A stretch of DNA of 43,935 nt, from positions 1-43,935 of the forward strand of contig JANQLZ010000068.1 of assembly GCA_028280325.1 (NCBI GenBank). The letters are read 5' to 3'. The notes beneath the pieces were generated by a model. The model saw only the letters and a program-made list of their open reading frames with translations. It made no database searches and had not been told where the DNA came from. This stretch comes from Bacillota bacterium (GTDB taxonomy: Bacteria; Bacillota; UBA994; PWPR01). The translations under genes were made by a program, and so were the position numbers. Below are positions 23,825 through 33,203 of this stretch, one piece after another. The first letter of the stretch is position 1. Each line of letters starts with the position of its first letter.

Positions 23825-24745
23825 TTACTCATGAATTTTCAGTTGAAAAACATCCGGGCGGCTGTAGTGGCCACAGGGGTCAAAATCCAGCCTGCTCAAA
23901 ACAACCTGGTCTAAATTTAATTCAGCATGCAACAGTTCCTCTTTGTTCCAAACTGGTCCGGCCACATATTCGCCAAAAGGATTAACAATGCAGCTACCAC
24001 CTGGGCACATGATTTCTGGCTGGTCGTTTAGTTCCGAATAATAGTTCAAATCACTGGGATTCATGTCCTTAGCTACATATTGATTGCAGCTAATGACAAA
24101 ACATCTTCCTTCCAGGGCGATATGTCTGACTGTAGCCTGCCACTGCTCTCGGGCGTCAGCTGTAGGGGCAATATATATGGTCACACCTTTAGCGTACATG
24201 GCGGCTCTGGCCAAAGGCATGTAATTTTCCCAACAGATAAGCGATCCCATTATGCCAAAAGGGGTAGTAATAGTTGCTAAGCTGCTGCCATCGCCTTCAC
24301 CCCAAATGCATCTTTCAGAACCAGTGGGTTTGAGCTTGCGATGTTTGCCCAGCAGTTGACCATCAGGTCCAAAGAAGATATTGGTACAGTACAAGGTGCA
24401 GTTTAGGGCATCTCTCTCGGTTATGCCAAGTGATACATATAGATTGGCCTCTTTAGCGGCCTGACCGATGATAGCAGTGTCGTTACTGGGAACCAGGACC
24501 GAATTATCATAGTAGCGTTTCCAGTCTTGTCGTCCGGCCATTGTTCTGCTGCCAACCACAAAGCCATACGAAAAGCCTCGGGGATAAGCTGGAACAAAAG
24601 ATTCTGGAAAAACTATTAATTCAGCTCCCTGTTGGCCGGCCTGCTTGATTAACCTGATTACCTTATCAATGGTTTTTTCCTTATCCATAATGACAGGGGC
24701 CGCCTGGGCCACAGCAACTTGAAGGCTTTGCTTAGTTTTTTTCAA
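23825..24745 (-). CDS. Nitrilase-superfamily hydrolase
   Basis: A 306-residue carbon-nitrogen hydrolase. Catalytic triad: E48 (FPESFVPAYPRG), K137 (KHRKLKPTGSERCIWGEGDG) and C171 (LICWENYMPLARAAMYAKG). These motifs are those of branch 1 true nitrilases, which turn organic nitriles into acids plus ammonia, rather than amidases or ureidopropionases. Family enzymes form spiral oligomers in the cytoplasm. The start is TTG at 24745 after GGGGAG. Substrate could be an aliphatic or aryl nitrile or cyanide-derived compound; unknown. Confidence 0.92.
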   Translation of the reverse strand: MKKTKQSLQVAVAQAAPVIMDKEKTIDKVIRLIKQAGQQGAELIVFPESFVPAYPRGFSYGFVVGSRTMAGRQDWKRYYDNSVLVPSNDTAIIGQAAKEANLYVSLGITERDALNCTLYCTNIFFGPDGQLLGKHRKLKPTGSERCIWGEGDGSSLATITTPFGIMGSLICWENYMPLARAAMYAKGVTIYIAPTADAREQWQATVRHIALEGRCFVISCNQYVAKDMNPSDLNYYSELNDQPEIMCPGGSCIVNPFGEYVAGPVWNKEELLHAELNLDQVVLSRLDFDPCGHYSRPDVFQLKIHE

Positions 24746-24865
24746 TGATTACACTCCCCGTTAGTTTTACTTATTTAATTTTATAGCTTCTGGTTTTAGT
24801 TTTCAACTCCAGTATTCTTACGGAATTATTCACAAAGTACTAACCTTATTTTAACTTTATCAGAG

Positions 24866-24871
24866 TATAAT
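24866..24871 (+). promoter_or_regulatory. Putative -10 of the SDR gene
   Basis: TATAAT lies 20 bases upstream of the SDR start codon; the -35 (around ACCTTA) is weak. The gap between the divergent nitrilase and SDR genes (24746-24890) shows nothing else clear. Confidence 0.45.
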
Positions 24872-24890
24872 ACAGAACGGGTGGTATGAA

Positions 24891-25670
24891 ATGGATGTAA
24901 AAGTAATAGTAGTCACAGGTGGTGCAAATGGGTTGGGTTTGGCTATGGCAGAAACCTTTTTGGCAGAAGGCAATAATGTGGCGATCTTAGATGTCGACAT
25001 TGGGCCGACTAGCATTGAGCATCAGCGTTATATTGATTTCGGCAGCCTGTTAATCACCAAGTGTGATGTCACAAATGCCCAAGACGTAAAAACAGCTATT
25101 GCCGCTGTAATTGATAAATGGGACAAGATTGATATCCTAATAAATAACGCTGCCCAGGCAAGTTTTAAACTGTTTGAGTATAAAACATTGGAAGAGATGC
25201 AACGTGAATTTGACATTAACTATTTTGGCTATCTGAGAATGATTAAAGAAGTACTGCCTCACATGCACAGAAATAATGCCGGAACTATCTATAATGTCAG
25301 TTCGTTAGTGGGGTTAGTTGGATTTGTCAAGTTATCTGGCTACACCTCGACCAAAGGTGCCATTGAAAGTCTGACTAAAACCCTGGCTTTGGAATTGAAA
25401 GACTCTAACGTAAATATCGGGATTATCCATCCTCCATTGATGAAAACCGAGTCGGCAATCCCGTTGGGTATACCGCATGAAATAATGGAGGACCCAGATG
25501 AGATTGGCAAGAGTATTGTGCTTAAAATACTTTACAGACGATTCAAAAGTGTGGTCACATCTAATCTGACCACAGGCATTTTTACTAAACTTTCGTATAA
25601 ATATCCCAGAATGATTGGGAATCTGCTGGATAGATTGACTAATAGTGTTCAGCAAACTGGTGGCGATTAA
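24891..25670 (+). CDS. Short-chain dehydrogenase/reductase
   Basis: A 259-residue classical SDR. Cofactor motif TGGANGLG (9-16), D34 after the second strand suggesting NAD(H), NNAAQ at 86-90, and the catalytic set S138, Y151 and K155 (YTSTK). The C-terminal lid is variable and the substrate is unknown. ATG with GGGTGG upstream. Monocistronic, with its own terminator; divergent from the nitrilase gene. Confidence 0.92.
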   Translation: MDVKVIVVTGGANGLGLAMAETFLAEGNNVAILDVDIGPTSIEHQRYIDFGSLLITKCDVTNAQDVKTAIAAVIDKWDKIDILINNAAQASFKLFEYKTLEEMQREFDINYFGYLRMIKEVLPHMHRNNAGTIYNVSSLVGLVGFVKLSGYTSTKGAIESLTKTLALELKDSNVNIGIIHPPLMKTESAIPLGIPHEIMEDPDEIGKSIVLKILYRRFKSVVTSNLTTGIFTKLSYKYPRMIGNLLDRLTNSVQQTGGD

Positions 25671-25709
25671 CAAGATCAACCCTGGAAAAATAAATATCTG
25701 TCAGTCTGG

Positions 25710-25742
25710 AGCCTTATCCCGTCAGGGAATGGGGCTTTTTTG
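25710..25742 (+). terminator. Terminator of the SDR gene
   Basis: AGCCTTATCCC and GGGAATGGGGCT pair (with GU pairs) around GTCA, followed by six T. Confidence 0.8.
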
Positions 25743-25772
25743 GTTGAGCATAGCAAACAGGTAATAAATATT

Positions 25773-25800
25773 TTTACATCAGTGACAAAAGGAATATAAT
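25773..25800 (+). promoter_or_regulatory. Promoter of the MerR-UvrA2-MATE operon
   Basis: TTTACA at 25773-25778 and TATAAT at 25795-25800 with a 16-base spacer, 36 bases upstream of the merR-like start. The spacer is not the 19-20 bases typical of MerR-activated promoters. Confidence 0.6.
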
Positions 25801-25836
25801 ATTAATCAGGTAAAGGTAGTTAAAGGAGCTGGTTCG

Positions 25837-26565
25837 ATGTCTGATTTTACGACCAAGCAAATTGCCGATCAGCTGGGGGTGCACCCCAATACGGTCAGGC
25901 TATACGAAAAATGGGGTTATATATCTCCCGTTAAGAGGAGGCCTAATGGCTATCGAGTATATACCGAGCAGCATCTTGAACAGCTGAAAATAGCCAGAAT
26001 TGCATTTCCAGGCCCGTATCCGGTAAGCAGCAGGCCGTTGTATGATATGGTACAGAGCTATAAGAGCCAGGACTATGACCAGGCCTTAAAACTGGCTGAG
26101 GTCTACAGGCAGGCGGTGCATCAAGAGCTGGAGAAAACCAATGCGGCCTTAAAAATACTGGATCAATGGTATAAAAACAAATACGGAAGTGACAAAATCA
26201 TTGCCAATAGCAGGAAAGAATTTGCAGCTCTCTGCCAGCTGTCTGTCGAAACCGTGCGAACCTGGGAACGAAATGGCATATTCCAACCTCAAGTCAGCAG
26301 TTCAAGATGTAATAAGTACAGTGAGCTTAACTATGAGAAGGTTCAGATAATCAGGCTGCTGCGCAAAAGAGGCTTTTCAATTGCCTCATTAGCCCAGGTT
26401 TTTAGCAGCAAGAACAATCAGATAATACCATCACAGTTCCTGGAAGAGATCTATAAAAATCGGGAGACCTCTTATGTAGCTGATGAGTGGCTGCATCATT
26501 TAAAGCAACATATCCAGCGTGCTGACCAGCTAATTGCTATAATCAGCAAAAAAATAACCAACTGA
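25837..26565 (+). CDS. MerR-like regulator with two DNA-binding domains
   Basis: A 242-residue protein. N-terminal MerR winged helix at 5-52 (TKQIADQLGVHPNTVRLYEKWGYISP, then NGYRVYTEQHLEQL). A second MerR-like helix-turn-helix at about 128-180 (FAALCQLSVETVRTWERNGIF, then SRCNKYSELNYEKVQIIRLL). The central stretch is helical (60-115). Two complete MerR heads in one chain are unusual. ATG after AAAGGAGCTGG. The UvrA2-like gene follows 80 bases later, suggesting it senses a DNA-binding or ribosome-directed drug. Confidence 0.85.
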   Translation: MSDFTTKQIADQLGVHPNTVRLYEKWGYISPVKRRPNGYRVYTEQHLEQLKIARIAFPGPYPVSSRPLYDMVQSYKSQDYDQALKLAEVYRQAVHQELEKTNAALKILDQWYKNKYGSDKIIANSRKEFAALCQLSVETVRTWERNGIFQPQVSSSRCNKYSELNYEKVQIIRLLRKRGFSIASLAQVFSSKNNQIIPSQFLEEIYKNRETSYVADEWLHHLKQHIQRADQLIAIISKKITN

Positions 26566-26645
26566 ACTGCAATAATACCTTCAAACCTTCCATTATAACC
26601 CCACTTGCCATCGGGGGTGTAGAATGTACTGCGGAGGTGTTTATT

Positions 26646-29072
26646 ATGTCAGATTGGATACAAATCAAGAATGCCCATGCCAACAATCTAAAAAACTTTG
26701 ATCTGAGAATCCCCAAAAACAGGCTGGTGGTTATAACTGGCCTTTCCGGCTCCGGAAAATCGAGTATAGCTTTTGACATTATCGACAATGAATCCCGCAG
26801 GCAGTATATGGAATCATTAGGCTTAATAACCGATGGTGTTTCCAAGGCTAAATGCGACTGGGTTAAGGGGTTACCTCCTTCCATTAGTATTCAGCAGCAT
26901 TTAAATAACAAAAATCCCAGATCTACAGTCGGTACTGTCACCGAACTCTATACCTACATTAGATTACTGTATGCCAAACTGGGGAAAAAGAATGGAATCA
27001 ACGAAGGCTGGTTTATGGCTGATTTTTCATTTAATAAACCCAATGGAGCCTGTCCTCAATGTACTGGCTTAGGCAAGGTAAATGAAGTAGATCTCAACAG
27101 CCTGGTAGATTTCTCTAAAAGCATTGCCGACAACGCGGTGAAAGAGTGGGACATTCACTATATTCAGCGTAATACTAAAGTGCTGGTTAATGCTGCCAAT
27201 TATTATCAGTATCCGTTCGATATTAATGATGTAATTGCCGATTATCATCATGCTGCCAAAGCTGTTTTTCTGTACGGCACAGCCAGTCAGGAAGTGCTCA
27301 GGCTTTATCCCGGATTGAGGCCACCCAAGACTGCATCAGAAGGTAGATTTGAAGGAATTATTGCTAATATTACCCGACGTTATTCAGAGAAAGCCAATAG
27401 CAAAAAAGGCAGAGAAAAGCTGATGCAGTATTTTAGAATTGGCACCTGCCCCTCATGCCATGGTATGAGGTTAAAGAGCGCCGTCAGAGATGTCCAGGTT
27501 GCTGACAAAACCATTGTCGAGGTTCAAAACATGTCCATCAATGAGCTAAATTTGTGGTTGAGTTCGGTATCCTCTCTGCCTCAGTCCGAGCTGAAGATAG
27601 CCGAACCGATCATTTCTGATTTAGCAAGCCGAATTAAAAAGTTGCAGAAGGTTAATGTAGGTTATTTAGGCCTGATCAGATCAATACCTACTCTGTCCAA
27701 TGGAGAAGCTCAACGGCTGAAAATTGCCAACCTACTCTCTTCAGGTTTAAGCGGAGTATTATATATCCTTGATGAACCGACCAAAGGATTGCACGGCAGA
27801 GATATTGATAATATGCTCAGCGTGCTGGTCGAACTTAAGAATCAGGGTAACCATCTGATCTTAATTGAACATAGCCTTGCAGTGATCAGCAATGCTGATT
27901 ACGTTATTGACATGGGTCCAGGGTCTGGCCAGGCCGGCGGTCAGGTAATTGCTGCTGGTCGGATTAAAGAGATAACCGACAATAGCTCTTCCTGGACGGG
28001 AAGGTACCTGAAAGAACCGCTGGTAGTAAAGGAGAACCTCAGAACTCAGTCACACGGAATGCTGGTTTATGAAGGAGTAAATCTCCACAATGTTTGCAAT
28101 CAAACAGTTAAAATACCTTTAAATAATCTTATCGGGGTAGCCGGAGTCTCCGGTTCAGGTAAATCTACGATATTTATTGACGCCGTTGCCCGTGACCTGA
28201 AAAAATATTACAGGCAGCAAAAAGATGATCAAAGATTCCAGCATATTAAAGGCCTGAAGAGGCTTAATGGTATCAGGGTTATCAGTCAAAAAACCGTAGG
28301 CAGATCCTCAAGGTCAAACCCAGCCACATATACCGGAATATACGATAAAATCAGAGGGTTTTATGCCAGGCTGAGTTCAGCAGTTGCGCTGGATTTAAAG
28401 CCCAGCCATTTCTCATTTAATACAGCTGGAGGCCGTTGTGAGACCTGTCAGGGGAAAGGCTTTATTACAACTAAGATGCATTTTCTGCCGGATGTGAGAA
28501 CAGCTTGCCCAGCCTGTGCGGGAAAAAGGTTTAATTCTAACGTATTACAAGTGGAGTATAAAGGGGTTAATATCAGCGAGGTTCTAAATCAGACAATCGA
28601 CGAGGCCCTGGATTTTTTCAAAGGTAACAGTAAAATAACTGCTCAGTTGAATTTGCTTTCAGAGGTTGGGCTGGGGTATCTACAGCTGGGGCAGGAGTTT
28701 TCAACTCTTTCAGGTGGTGAAGCACAACGGATTAAACTGGCCAAAGACCTGATCGATGATAACTCCTTTGGTTATTTGTATATAATGGACGAGCCGAGCT
28801 CTGGGTTGCACTGTCATGATTCGTTAAAACTGATTAACCTGCTGCAAAAGATCGTAGACCGAGGTAATACCGTTATCGTGATTGAGCATAACCCTCAATT
28901 CTTGTTAGCTGTTGACCATATCATTGAGGTTGGCCCGGGTAGTGGGAAACAGGGCGGGAAAATAATCTTCACTGGAAATCCATCTGAGATTATCGGCAAA
29001 GATACCCCTACTGGCAGGTATATAAATTCTCTGGTAAGTAAACAGCCTGAGGTGGGCAGCCATGACTGTTAA
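26646..29072 (+). CDS. UvrA2/DrrC-like ABC protein (excinuclease UvrA paralogue)
   Basis: An 808-residue, double-ABC protein related to UvrA but shorter than the usual 940, because the UvrB-binding domain is reduced. Walker A motifs are GLSGSGKSS (32-40) and GVSGSGKST (500-508); signatures are LSNGEAQRLKI (350-360) and LSGGEAQRIKL (688-698); Walker B ILDEPTKGL and IMDEPSSGL. Zinc knuckles CPQCTGLG (136-143), CPSCHG (268-273), CETCQGKGF (598-606) and CPACAGKRF (621-629) remain. Such paralogues protect against DNA-intercalating drugs such as daunorubicin. ATG at 26646 follows GGAGGTG; its end overlaps the MATE start by 11 bases. Confidence 0.92.
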   Translation: MSDWIQIKNAHANNLKNFDLRIPKNRLVVITGLSGSGKSSIAFDIIDNESRRQYMESLGLITDGVSKAKCDWVKGLPPSISIQQHLNNKNPRSTVGTVTELYTYIRLLYAKLGKKNGINEGWFMADFSFNKPNGACPQCTGLGKVNEVDLNSLVDFSKSIADNAVKEWDIHYIQRNTKVLVNAANYYQYPFDINDVIADYHHAAKAVFLYGTASQEVLRLYPGLRPPKTASEGRFEGIIANITRRYSEKANSKKGREKLMQYFRIGTCPSCHGMRLKSAVRDVQVADKTIVEVQNMSINELNLWLSSVSSLPQSELKIAEPIISDLASRIKKLQKVNVGYLGLIRSIPTLSNGEAQRLKIANLLSSGLSGVLYILDEPTKGLHGRDIDNMLSVLVELKNQGNHLILIEHSLAVISNADYVIDMGPGSGQAGGQVIAAGRIKEITDNSSSWTGRYLKEPLVVKENLRTQSHGMLVYEGVNLHNVCNQTVKIPLNNLIGVAGVSGSGKSTIFIDAVARDLKKYYRQQKDDQRFQHIKGLKRLNGIRVISQKTVGRSSRSNPATYTGIYDKIRGFYARLSSAVALDLKPSHFSFNTAGGRCETCQGKGFITTKMHFLPDVRTACPACAGKRFNSNVLQVEYKGVNISEVLNQTIDEALDFFKGNSKITAQLNLLSEVGLGYLQLGQEFSTLSGGEAQRIKLAKDLIDDNSFGYLYIMDEPSSGLHCHDSLKLINLLQKIVDRGNTVIVIEHNPQFLLAVDHIIEVGPGSGKQGGKIIFTGNPSEIIGKDTPTGRYINSLVSKQPEVGSHDC

Positions 29073-30420
29073 GAAACAAACCTCAGTTTACCGGCAAATA
29101 ACCAGGCTATCACTTCCCATATTGTTAGGGATGGCAGCTGAGCTGTTGTATACCTTGGCAGATATGTACTTCATAACCCAAATTGACAAAAGCAGCACAG
29201 CAAATGTCAGTGGAGTGGGGATAGTGTTTCCGTTAATATTCCTATTGACCTCAATAGATCAGGGAATCTGCTCTGGAATATCTACTATTACAGCCATATC
29301 CTGTGGGGCTAATGATCATCAAACTGTAAAAAAAGCTGCTAATACCGGGTTTAACCTATCATTATATGCTGGCTTAGTGTTGGTTATGCTATTTTTAGGC
29401 TTTACCAGACCGATAATATCCTTTTTATCAGGCAGCAATGTTTCGCTCCAGGCTCAAGAAGTAGCAGTGACTTATTTGAGGTACTGTCTGCCAGGTTTTA
29501 TCTTTATGTTCCTGGTTCAAGCCAGGTTTTCGACTTTGGAAGGATTAGGCAAGACTAAGGTAATTGGAGCTGCTATGGCTGGTTCAACGGTTTTGAATAT
29601 TATACTGGACCCCATTTTTATTTTCGGTTTAAATCTGGGGGTTAAAGGAGCTGCCCTGGCTACGGTCATATCCCAATTTATTCTATTTATATTTGTCACC
29701 TTTCAATTTCGCAAAACAGAGATTGCTGAGAGTAGCATAGCCAGCTATTTCAAGTTTGACAGACAGGTGTTAAAAAGAATAATCAAGATTGGCATACCGT
29801 CCTCATTATCTTTTGTGATACTTTCAGCCTCCTATATGGTGCTGAATAAGGCGGTCAGTAATATCAGTGAGATGAGCTTAAATGCCTATACCCTGGTAAC
29901 CAGGCTGGATTCTATTCTGGTTACACCGGCGTTGGCCTTTTCTATTGGACTATCCATTATTATTGGACAAAACTATGGAGCAGGAAATGATAAGCAGCTC
30001 AAAGATATTTTTCGCAAGGGGGTAAAACTAATTACTGCCATAACAGTTGCTTTGGGTATCTTTTACATGGTACTGGCCAAACAGATTTTTACGGGCATGT
30101 CAGCCAACCCTGAGGTCATAAGTCTGGCAACCAGGCAGGCCTGGTTATTGACTGTTCCAGTAGCTGTTGGTATGTCCATAACTATAGCAGCATCCAGTTG
30201 TTTGCGGGCGCTGGAACTGGCGACTAAATCGATGTTGGTAACAGGATTTAGGGCCCTGTTTATCACTGCCCCAATCTTGTTGATAGTCCCCTATTATCTG
30301 GGTAATAGCATTTATGGGGTATGGGCCGCTATTGTGGCAGGTTTAGTTGGTGGGAGTGTTATTGGCTTAATTTGGGTAAACAGGGCCTTACCCAAAACCA
30401 AGCCCAAGCTTAAGACTTAG
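29062..30420 (+). CDS. MATE-family multidrug efflux transporter
   Basis: A 452-residue membrane protein with 12 predicted helices in two halves. Typical MATE features: LSLPILLGMAAELLYTLADMYF at helix 1, GAALATVISQF, and a second-half repeat with RLDSILVTPALAFSIGLSIIIGQNYGAG. MATE proteins export cationic drugs in exchange for Na+ or H+. It overlaps the end of the UvrA2-like gene, so both are presumably translated together under the MerR-like regulator. Confidence 0.92.
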   Translation: MTVKKQTSVYRQITRLSLPILLGMAAELLYTLADMYFITQIDKSSTANVSGVGIVFPLIFLLTSIDQGICSGISTITAISCGANDHQTVKKAANTGFNLSLYAGLVLVMLFLGFTRPIISFLSGSNVSLQAQEVAVTYLRYCLPGFIFMFLVQARFSTLEGLGKTKVIGAAMAGSTVLNIILDPIFIFGLNLGVKGAALATVISQFILFIFVTFQFRKTEIAESSIASYFKFDRQVLKRIIKIGIPSSLSFVILSASYMVLNKAVSNISEMSLNAYTLVTRLDSILVTPALAFSIGLSIIIGQNYGAGNDKQLKDIFRKGVKLITAITVALGIFYMVLAKQIFTGMSANPEVISLATRQAWLLTVPVAVGMSITIAASSCLRALELATKSMLVTGFRALFITAPILLIVPYYLGNSIYGVWAAIVAGLVGGSVIGLIWVNRALPKTKPKLKT

Positions 30421-30502
30421 CAGGCGATAAACAGGAGTGCCGTAGATCAGTTTTGATCATTTTATATAGAAATTAAATAAAATGTTTTGCTAGGTATTTA
30501 AA

Positions 30503-30548
30503 AGGGACTTGCTTAAAATTTCTTTAATGTAATTTTAAGCGAGTCCCT
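30503..30548. terminator. Strong hairpin without T run after the MATE gene
   Basis: AGGGACT-T-GCTTAAAATT and AATTTTAAGC-G-AGTCCCT form an 18-base stem (one TG pair) around a 10-base loop. No T run follows. It probably marks the end of the MATE operon or is a processed RNA element. Its left end resembles the sequence at 31086-31102. Confidence 0.6.
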
Positions 30549-30569
30549 CGAAGTTTACCAGTCAAAAAG

Positions 30570-30604
30570 CCTTCAATCAAAGCATATATATTACTGATTG
30601 AAGG
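30570..30604 (+). promoter_or_regulatory. Stem-loop overlapping the ribosome binding site of the next gene
   Basis: CCTTCAATCA (30570-30579) pairs with TGATTGAAGG (30595-30604) across a 15-base loop. The right arm includes the first half of AAGGAGG, which serves the ATG at 30614. Folding would hide the site, so translation may be regulated. Confidence 0.5.
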
Positions 30605-30613
30605 AGGCATATT

Positions 30614-31006
30614 ATGAGAATGAGATCCAGAAGATTACAAAGGTATCTGCCGCTATTGGTGATTACAATTCTTATAATTATTTTAGTATTGGTATTTCAA
30701 CTGATATTTCGCGGCAGCTATATGGTTAATATCCGGGAGAGCTTTAGTGCCATGAATATCAGAAAAGATACTTATCTGGTTATGAACAGGTCTGCCAGAG
30801 CTGTTCTGAGAATCAGGTCGAACCTCAGTCAGGGGGAGTTTCGGGTTATAGTATATTCTCCTGATGAAAAAATAGCCTATCAGTACAATAAGTTGAGAGG
30901 CAGGGATACGGCTAATATCGACCTGACTAAAGGGAACTGGCGTTTGGTAGTTTCCGCCAGTTCTGCTCGGAGGGGGAGCTACAATATAGAGTTTAAGACA
31001 CAGTAA
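30614..31006 (+). CDS. Unknown single-pass membrane-anchored protein
   Basis: A 130-residue protein not recognised. A basic N-terminus (MRMRSRRLQRY) precedes one membrane helix (12-32). The outer part (35-130) has alternating hydrophobic and polar residues with likely beta strands: ARAVLRIRSNL, EFRVIVYSP, NWRLVVSASS, SYNIEFKTQ. This suggests a small extracellular beta-sandwich, as in proteins that bind envelope components. The RBS is AAGGAGG with good spacing. Isolated gene between structured elements at 30503-30604 and 31086-31144. Confidence 0.75.
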   Translation: MRMRSRRLQRYLPLLVITILIIILVLVFQLIFRGSYMVNIRESFSAMNIRKDTYLVMNRSARAVLRIRSNLSQGEFRVIVYSPDEKIAYQYNKLRGRDTANIDLTKGNWRLVVSASSARRGSYNIEFKTQ

Positions 31007-31085
31007 TAATGCTATCCAATACCATATAACAAATCCAAGTGGATAAAAACTGGTTGCAGAACTACTGGCTTTGATAAACTACTGT

Positions 31086-31144
31086 GAAGGGACATGCTTA
31101 AACCTGTCAAACGACAGTCGATGGCATAATAACATGCCCCCTTC
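31086..31144. repeat. Nested inverted-repeat element
   Basis: GAAGGG (31086-31091) pairs with CCCTTC (31139-31144); CATG pairs with CATG inside it; and CTGTC (31104-31108) with GACAG (31113-31117) forms an inner hairpin. The first 17 bases match the left arm of the 30503 hairpin at 15 of 17 positions. It lies between the unknown membrane protein and a convergent gene. A terminator role is possible but no T run is present. Confidence 0.5.
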
Positions 31145-31215
31145 ATATAAAATTATTTAGGCTATTCTTCTTGATGTAAGGTGATAGACCAACAGTGTTT
31201 CGCACTGTGCTTATT

Positions 31216-32358
31216 TTACAGTATTATATTATAGATCAAATTGGCTGATATACCGGCAGCCAAACCTCCCAGAGTGTGGCTGAGTAATGCCGGGGATATC
31301 AGCTCTCTGCGTTTAAGAGCATCCATCATACCCACATGCGTACTTAAGTAGCCACTCCAGCACATGCCCATTGCGGTAAAGACCGCGATATCATTACCTG
31401 CAATGAGGTTGAGATCCAAAAGTTTTGGAACTAAGCTGATAGCAGCTCCGACAGCTCCCAATGATGTTATCGGAAATGCTATTGCCTCCGGGCTGGAAAA
31501 CCCAAACAGCGGAGTCAAGACCGGGGCAAAGATGTTGCCAATTTTGGGCAATAAGGCTACCCCCTCAAAAGCTAAACCCTGGTAGCCTACAGCAGGGTCT
31601 GCTGGGCCAAATGTTAAGGTCATAATAATGGTGCAGACAAAAAGCAACCCTGGAATAATTGCTATTCCCATTTCAACCCCATTTTTACCTCCCTGAAGCA
31701 TAGCAGTCATAAAGCGAATAAAAAAGGAATCTCTGGAAACCGGACTAACTCCGTTGGCCTGGTGCACGGGCCAGGAATGGGGGGTGTTATGCTTTTTTTC
31801 AGTACCTCTTCGTTTGCGACGAATTAAATAAGACATCACCCTGACACTGATAATGCTGCCAATGATGGCACTGGCATTACCAATAAGGGCTTCATTGAAA
31901 AAGCCAAATCCCATCATAAAGGTGGTCAGGATCAGCCCCATACCGAATGAAGTACCTAAATTACAGAGAGTTGGGATTTCATCTTCAGTAAAATATCCCA
32001 AATATGATTTATCATTAGCCAAGGCAATAATGGCAGGATTGTCAGACAAATAGGTGGTGACTATGCCTAAAGATGATGCCCCCGGCAAATTGTACAAAGG
32101 TTTCATTAAAGGGGCAAAGATATAGTTAAATATTCTTACTAAACCAAATTCATTAGCCAGATTGCCTAATGCTCCCATAATAACAGATATCGCCAATATA
32201 AAGAGAGCGGTGTCCAGCAAAAGAGCATGAGCTGTTTTCATCAAGGATGAAAATAAATTTGAAACACCCATATTGGCACTCAAATATCCGACAAAAAGAA
32301 CTATTAAAGCTATAAACAACACGGTGTAACCTGCTTCTCTTAATCCCCTGTTCTGCAT
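31216..32358 (-). CDS. Nucleoside-recognition (Gate) domain membrane protein
   Basis: A 380-residue protein with about ten helices and two Gate domains: residues 30-175 and 220-360, joined by a basic hydrophilic linker (YLIRRKRRGTEKKHN). Features of the family are YLSDNPAIIALANDKSYLGYFT and FGFSSPEAIAFPITSLGAVG. Relatives include SpmA/SpmB and nucleoside transporters, but most lack a known substrate. ATG with AGGAGGTG upstream. Monocistronic; it is followed on the minus strand by the element at 31086-31144. Confidence 0.85.
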   Translation of the reverse strand: MQNRGLREAGYTVLFIALIVLFVGYLSANMGVSNLFSSLMKTAHALLLDTALFILAISVIMGALGNLANEFGLVRIFNYIFAPLMKPLYNLPGASSLGIVTTYLSDNPAIIALANDKSYLGYFTEDEIPTLCNLGTSFGMGLILTTFMMGFGFFNEALIGNASAIIGSIISVRVMSYLIRRKRRGTEKKHNTPHSWPVHQANGVSPVSRDSFFIRFMTAMLQGGKNGVEMGIAIIPGLLFVCTIIMTLTFGPADPAVGYQGLAFEGVALLPKIGNIFAPVLTPLFGFSSPEAIAFPITSLGAVGAAISLVPKLLDLNLIAGNDIAVFTAMGMCWSGYLSTHVGMMDALKRRELISPALLSHTLGGLAAGISANLIYNIIL

Positions 32359-32492
32359 TTTGCACCTCCTGACTTATTTCAGTCAGCAAGATTATATAAT
32401 AGGAAAAAGCTGTTCTCTATACAAAAAAACAGGTGATTGTTAGCAGGTTCCCAGCAAAGATTTGGCCAAGGGCTGCTCGAAATTGAAAAATC

Positions 32493-33203
32493 CTAGTCTT
32501 GATGGTGTTTGCGAAATTCAGTTGGAGATACTGCTTCTAGCATTTTAAAGACCCGGCAGAATGAAGAGCTGTGCTGATAGCCTACCTGGCTGGCTATTTC
32601 AGTGATACTGTATTTGGTACTGGCCAGCAGTTCTTTTGCCTGGTCAATGCGAAGCTTTTGAATATAGTCTTTGGGGTTGACCCCAACCTGTTTTTTAAAC
32701 CATTCAGAATAATAGTTAACATTGTAATGCTCCATCTCTGCCAGCTTATTCAGATTAAGGTCTTCCTGATAATGCTGATGGATATACTCAATTGAGTTAA
32801 AGACACTGCGCTCTATAATTTTATCGTATAAGTAAAAGTACAGATATTTAAGCGATGGAGAATTAGGATGGAGTTCGATCTCAGTTAAAATCAGCTGGAT
32901 CAATAATGACAATCGCTGCTCTCTTAAAACCTTACTGCTGGCTTTAAATTTATGGAGATCTGTCTTTTTGATCATACTCATCGGAATATCAATAACCAGC
33001 GACTTCTCTCCGGCGTTGCTGCTAAAGTCATGGATGCAGGACGGGGGGATAAAGCCTAAAGAATTGCTGTCGATAGTAAAATTTCCAAAGTCAGTCTGAA
33101 TAAAAACTTTAGATTGCAGTGGAATAATAATCTGAGCATAATCGTGCTGATGGGTGGTGATTTCATCAGATATAGTTACTATATTAGCTTTTATATTATT
33201 CAT
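32493..33203 (-). CDS. AraC-family transcriptional regulator with cupin sensor
   Basis: A 236-residue regulator. Residues 15-75 form a cupin-like sensor (THQHDYAQIIIPLQSKVFIQ, later PPSCIHDFSS). Residues 135-232 hold the two AraC helix-turn-helix units (LNKLAEMEHYNVNYYSEWFKKQVGVNPKDYIQ region and the ITEIASQVGYQHSSSFCRVFK region). ATG with GGGAGATCC upstream. It is encoded 134 bases past the Gate-domain gene start and could control it or the divergent GNAT gene. Ligand unknown. Confidence 0.9.
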   Translation of the reverse strand: MNNIKANIVTISDEITTHQHDYAQIIIPLQSKVFIQTDFGNFTIDSNSLGFIPPSCIHDFSSNAGEKSLVIDIPMSMIKKTDLHKFKASSKVLREQRLSLLIQLILTEIELHPNSPSLKYLYFYLYDKIIERSVFNSIEYIHQHYQEDLNLNKLAEMEHYNVNYYSEWFKKQVGVNPKDYIQKLRIDQAKELLASTKYSITEIASQVGYQHSSSFCRVFKMLEAVSPTEFRKHHQD

